From NCBI RefSeq assembly GCF_030504955.1, contig NZ_JAUKTR010000001.1, positions 186,001-250,000 on the forward strand: 64,000 nucleotides of DNA, written 5' to 3'. The position numbers and the translations under genes are program-made. Shown in pieces: positions 62,800-64,000 of the stretch. Numbering within the stretch: the stretch's first letter is position 1; the number at the start of each line of letters is the position of its first letter. Under the pieces are notes generated by a model, which saw nothing but the letters and a program-made list of their open reading frames with translations, did not search any database and was not told the DNA's origin. This DNA is from Peiella sedimenti. Lineage in GTDB: Bacteria > Pseudomonadota > Alphaproteobacteria > Caulobacterales > Caulobacteraceae.

Positions 62800-64000
62800 C
62801 GGAGAGCTCGCGACAGCTGTCTTGGGATCCCACGACGACGCTTGAGGCGCTGGCCGCCGCTGACGTCGCCCTGTGGTTCTGGACGCCGTCTGAAGACCAG
62901 CTCCGCTTCACCGGCGCGACGCGCTCGCTCGGCCTGGGCCCGCTGGCCCCCGCCTGTCCCAGCGCCGCCTTCGTGGCCCTGACCATGCCCCAGGACCGCA
63001 CCCTGGCCGAACAGCTGCTGAAGCCGCGGGAGGAGGGCGCCGAGGTGGCCCTGCGCCTGCGCATGCGCGACGGCGGCACCTGCCTGTGGCGCGGCGTCTG
63101 GCTCGAGGACGGCCTGCGCGCCGCTGGGGTCGTGGCGCTTGAGACCCGCTTCGCGGCGGCCGGGACCGACGCCCTGACCGGCCTCCTGGACCGACGCACC
63201 TTCCTGGCGCGCGTCACCCAGCAGCTGACCGAGCCGGGCGAATACGAGATCATCGTGGCGGACCTTGACCGCCTGCGCCGCCTGAACGAGGCCCTGGGTC
63301 ACGAGCGCGCCGATCTGGTGCTGGCGGCCCTGGGCTCGCGCCTGACCGCCGCCTTCGCCCATGACGCCTGGCCGGCCCGTATCGGTGAAGATGAGTTCGC
63401 CGTCCTGATCCGTATGGACGGCGCCATCGGCCGGCCGTCCATCAAGATGCGCCAGGCGCTGGAGCAGCCGCTGCGCGTGGCCGGCTTCGATATCTATCCG
63501 ACCCTGTCCATCGGCGCCGTGCAGGCCGAGGGCGGCCCTGATGCTCCCGACGCGGCCGAGCTGCTGCGCCGCGCCGAGCTGGCGGTCGAGTCGGCCAAGG
63601 TCGGGGGCCGCGGCGGCGCCGCCGCCTATGGCCGGGCCCTGGAAAGCGACAGCCTGTCCCGTCTGGCCCTGGAGGCGGACCTCCGCAACGCCTTTGTGCG
63701 CGGCGAGATCGTGCCCTTCTTCCAGCCAATCGTGAATCTGTCGACGGGCGCCGTGGCGGGGTTCGAGGCCCTGGCCCGCTGGAAGCACCCCAAGCGCGGC
63801 CTGGTGCCGCCGGACGAGTTCCTCACCCTCACCGACGAGATGGGGCTGATGAACGATCTGGGCCTGATGATGATGCAGACATCGGCCCGCCAACTAGCCG
63901 AATGGCTGGAGCGTCACCCTACCGCCGGCAAGCTCTTCGTCAGCGTGAACCTGTCGACCGGCGAGATCGAACGCGAGGGCCTGGTGGCCGACGTGGCGCG
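62796..64000 (+). CDS. pdeA: PdeA-like PAS-GEDEF-EAL cyclic-di-GMP phosphodiesterase (partial, 3' end cut)
   Basis: 401 codons are visible. A short N-terminal PAS-like region (VALWFWTPSEDQLRFTGATR) is followed by a GGDEF domain beginning TDALTGLLDRRTFLARV (about residue 128). Its active motif is degenerate, RIGEDEFAVLI with GEDEF at 197-201. The EAL domain has the active EAL at residues 324-326 (GFEALARWKHPKRG). In Caulobacter PdeA (CC3396) the GEDEF domain binds GTP and activates the EAL phosphodiesterase. Order, motif and genomic setting agree with that protein. GTG start overlaps the GNAT stop (GTGA). The window ends inside the EAL domain, so the C-terminal degron of PdeA cannot be checked. 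Confidence 0.82.
   Translation, partial: MTESSRQLSWDPTTTLEALAAADVALWFWTPSEDQLRFTGATRSLGLGPLAPACPSAAFVALTMPQDRTLAEQLLKPREEGAEVALRLRMRDGGTCLWRGVWLEDGLRAAGVVALETRFAAAGTDALTGLLDRRTFLARVTQQLTEPGEYEIIVADLDRLRRLNEALGHERADLVLAALGSRLTAAFAHDAWPARIGEDEFAVLIRMDGAIGRPSIKMRQALEQPLRVAGFDIYPTLSIGAVQAEGGPDAPDAAELLRRAELAVESAKVGGRGGAAAYGRALESDSLSRLALEADLRNAFVRGEIVPFFQPIVNLSTGAVAGFEALARWKHPKRGLVPPDEFLTLTDEMGLMNDLGLMMMQTSARQLAEWLERHPTAGKLFVSVNLSTGEIEREGLVADVA

Overview
The window is a contiguous stretch of a very GC-rich alphaproteobacterial chromosome. Several things point to the family Caulobacteraceae (Brevundimonas, Caulobacter or a close relative): the zauP-zapA cell-division pair, an aa3 cytochrome oxidase operon followed by an M16 peptidase, a GNAT enzyme and a PAS-GEDEF-EAL protein resembling Caulobacter PdeA, three tandem TonB-dependent receptors, and many small secreted proteins. 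The genus is inference; no rRNA gene is present. No tRNA, rRNA, CRISPR array, transposase or integrase was seen. No gene-free stretch exceeds 300 bases.

Layout. 1-7 kb: ribF, a MaoC hydratase, a HAD phosphatase, ada, a lipoprotein, tkt and zauP-zapA. 7-12.5 kb: a secreted protein next to a perfect FNR/FixK-type box, a fatty acyl-CoA synthetase, an M23 peptidase, then an overlapping minus-strand operon of a JAB-like protein and three small proteins (12505 to 10339). 12.6-20 kb: DUF3297, a dicarboxylate symporter, a flavoprotein with an apparent CTG start, a lipocalin, the yadG-yadH exporter and a TPR-sulfotransferase. 20-33 kb: hydrolases, an AraC regulator, a DJ-1/PfpI protein, membrane proteins (DUF819, TIGR02587/TIGR02588) and lipoproteins.

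33-38 kb is the most unusual region. A TPP riboswitch controls thiC. Directly after thiC lie a frameshifted DUF4262 gene, a degraded second copy of the thiC 3' end, a 562-codon gene of low GC and unknown family, and a compact element of four back-to-back hairpins. I read this as an accessory insertion at the end of thiC.

38-54.6 kb: an HTH-like protein, a zinc alcohol dehydrogenase, two POT peptide transporters, three tandem TonB receptors, a TraB/GumN protein with lost catalytic residues, tldD, and a PadR-DUF1700-DUF2807 operon behind a palindromic operator. 54.8-64 kb: the cytochrome c oxidase operon ctaC-ctaD-ctaB-(58-residue membrane protein)-ctaG-ctaE-surf1, an M16 peptidase, a GNAT enzyme and the 5' part of a pdeA-like gene cut by the window edge.

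Most of the window is housekeeping. Genes are packed with ATGA, TGATG and GTGA overlaps that indicate translational coupling. The regulatory signals I could see are the TPP riboswitch (thiamine), the PadR operator, the FNR/FixK-type box (oxygen), a possible CtrA box upstream of pdeA, and several hairpins between genes.
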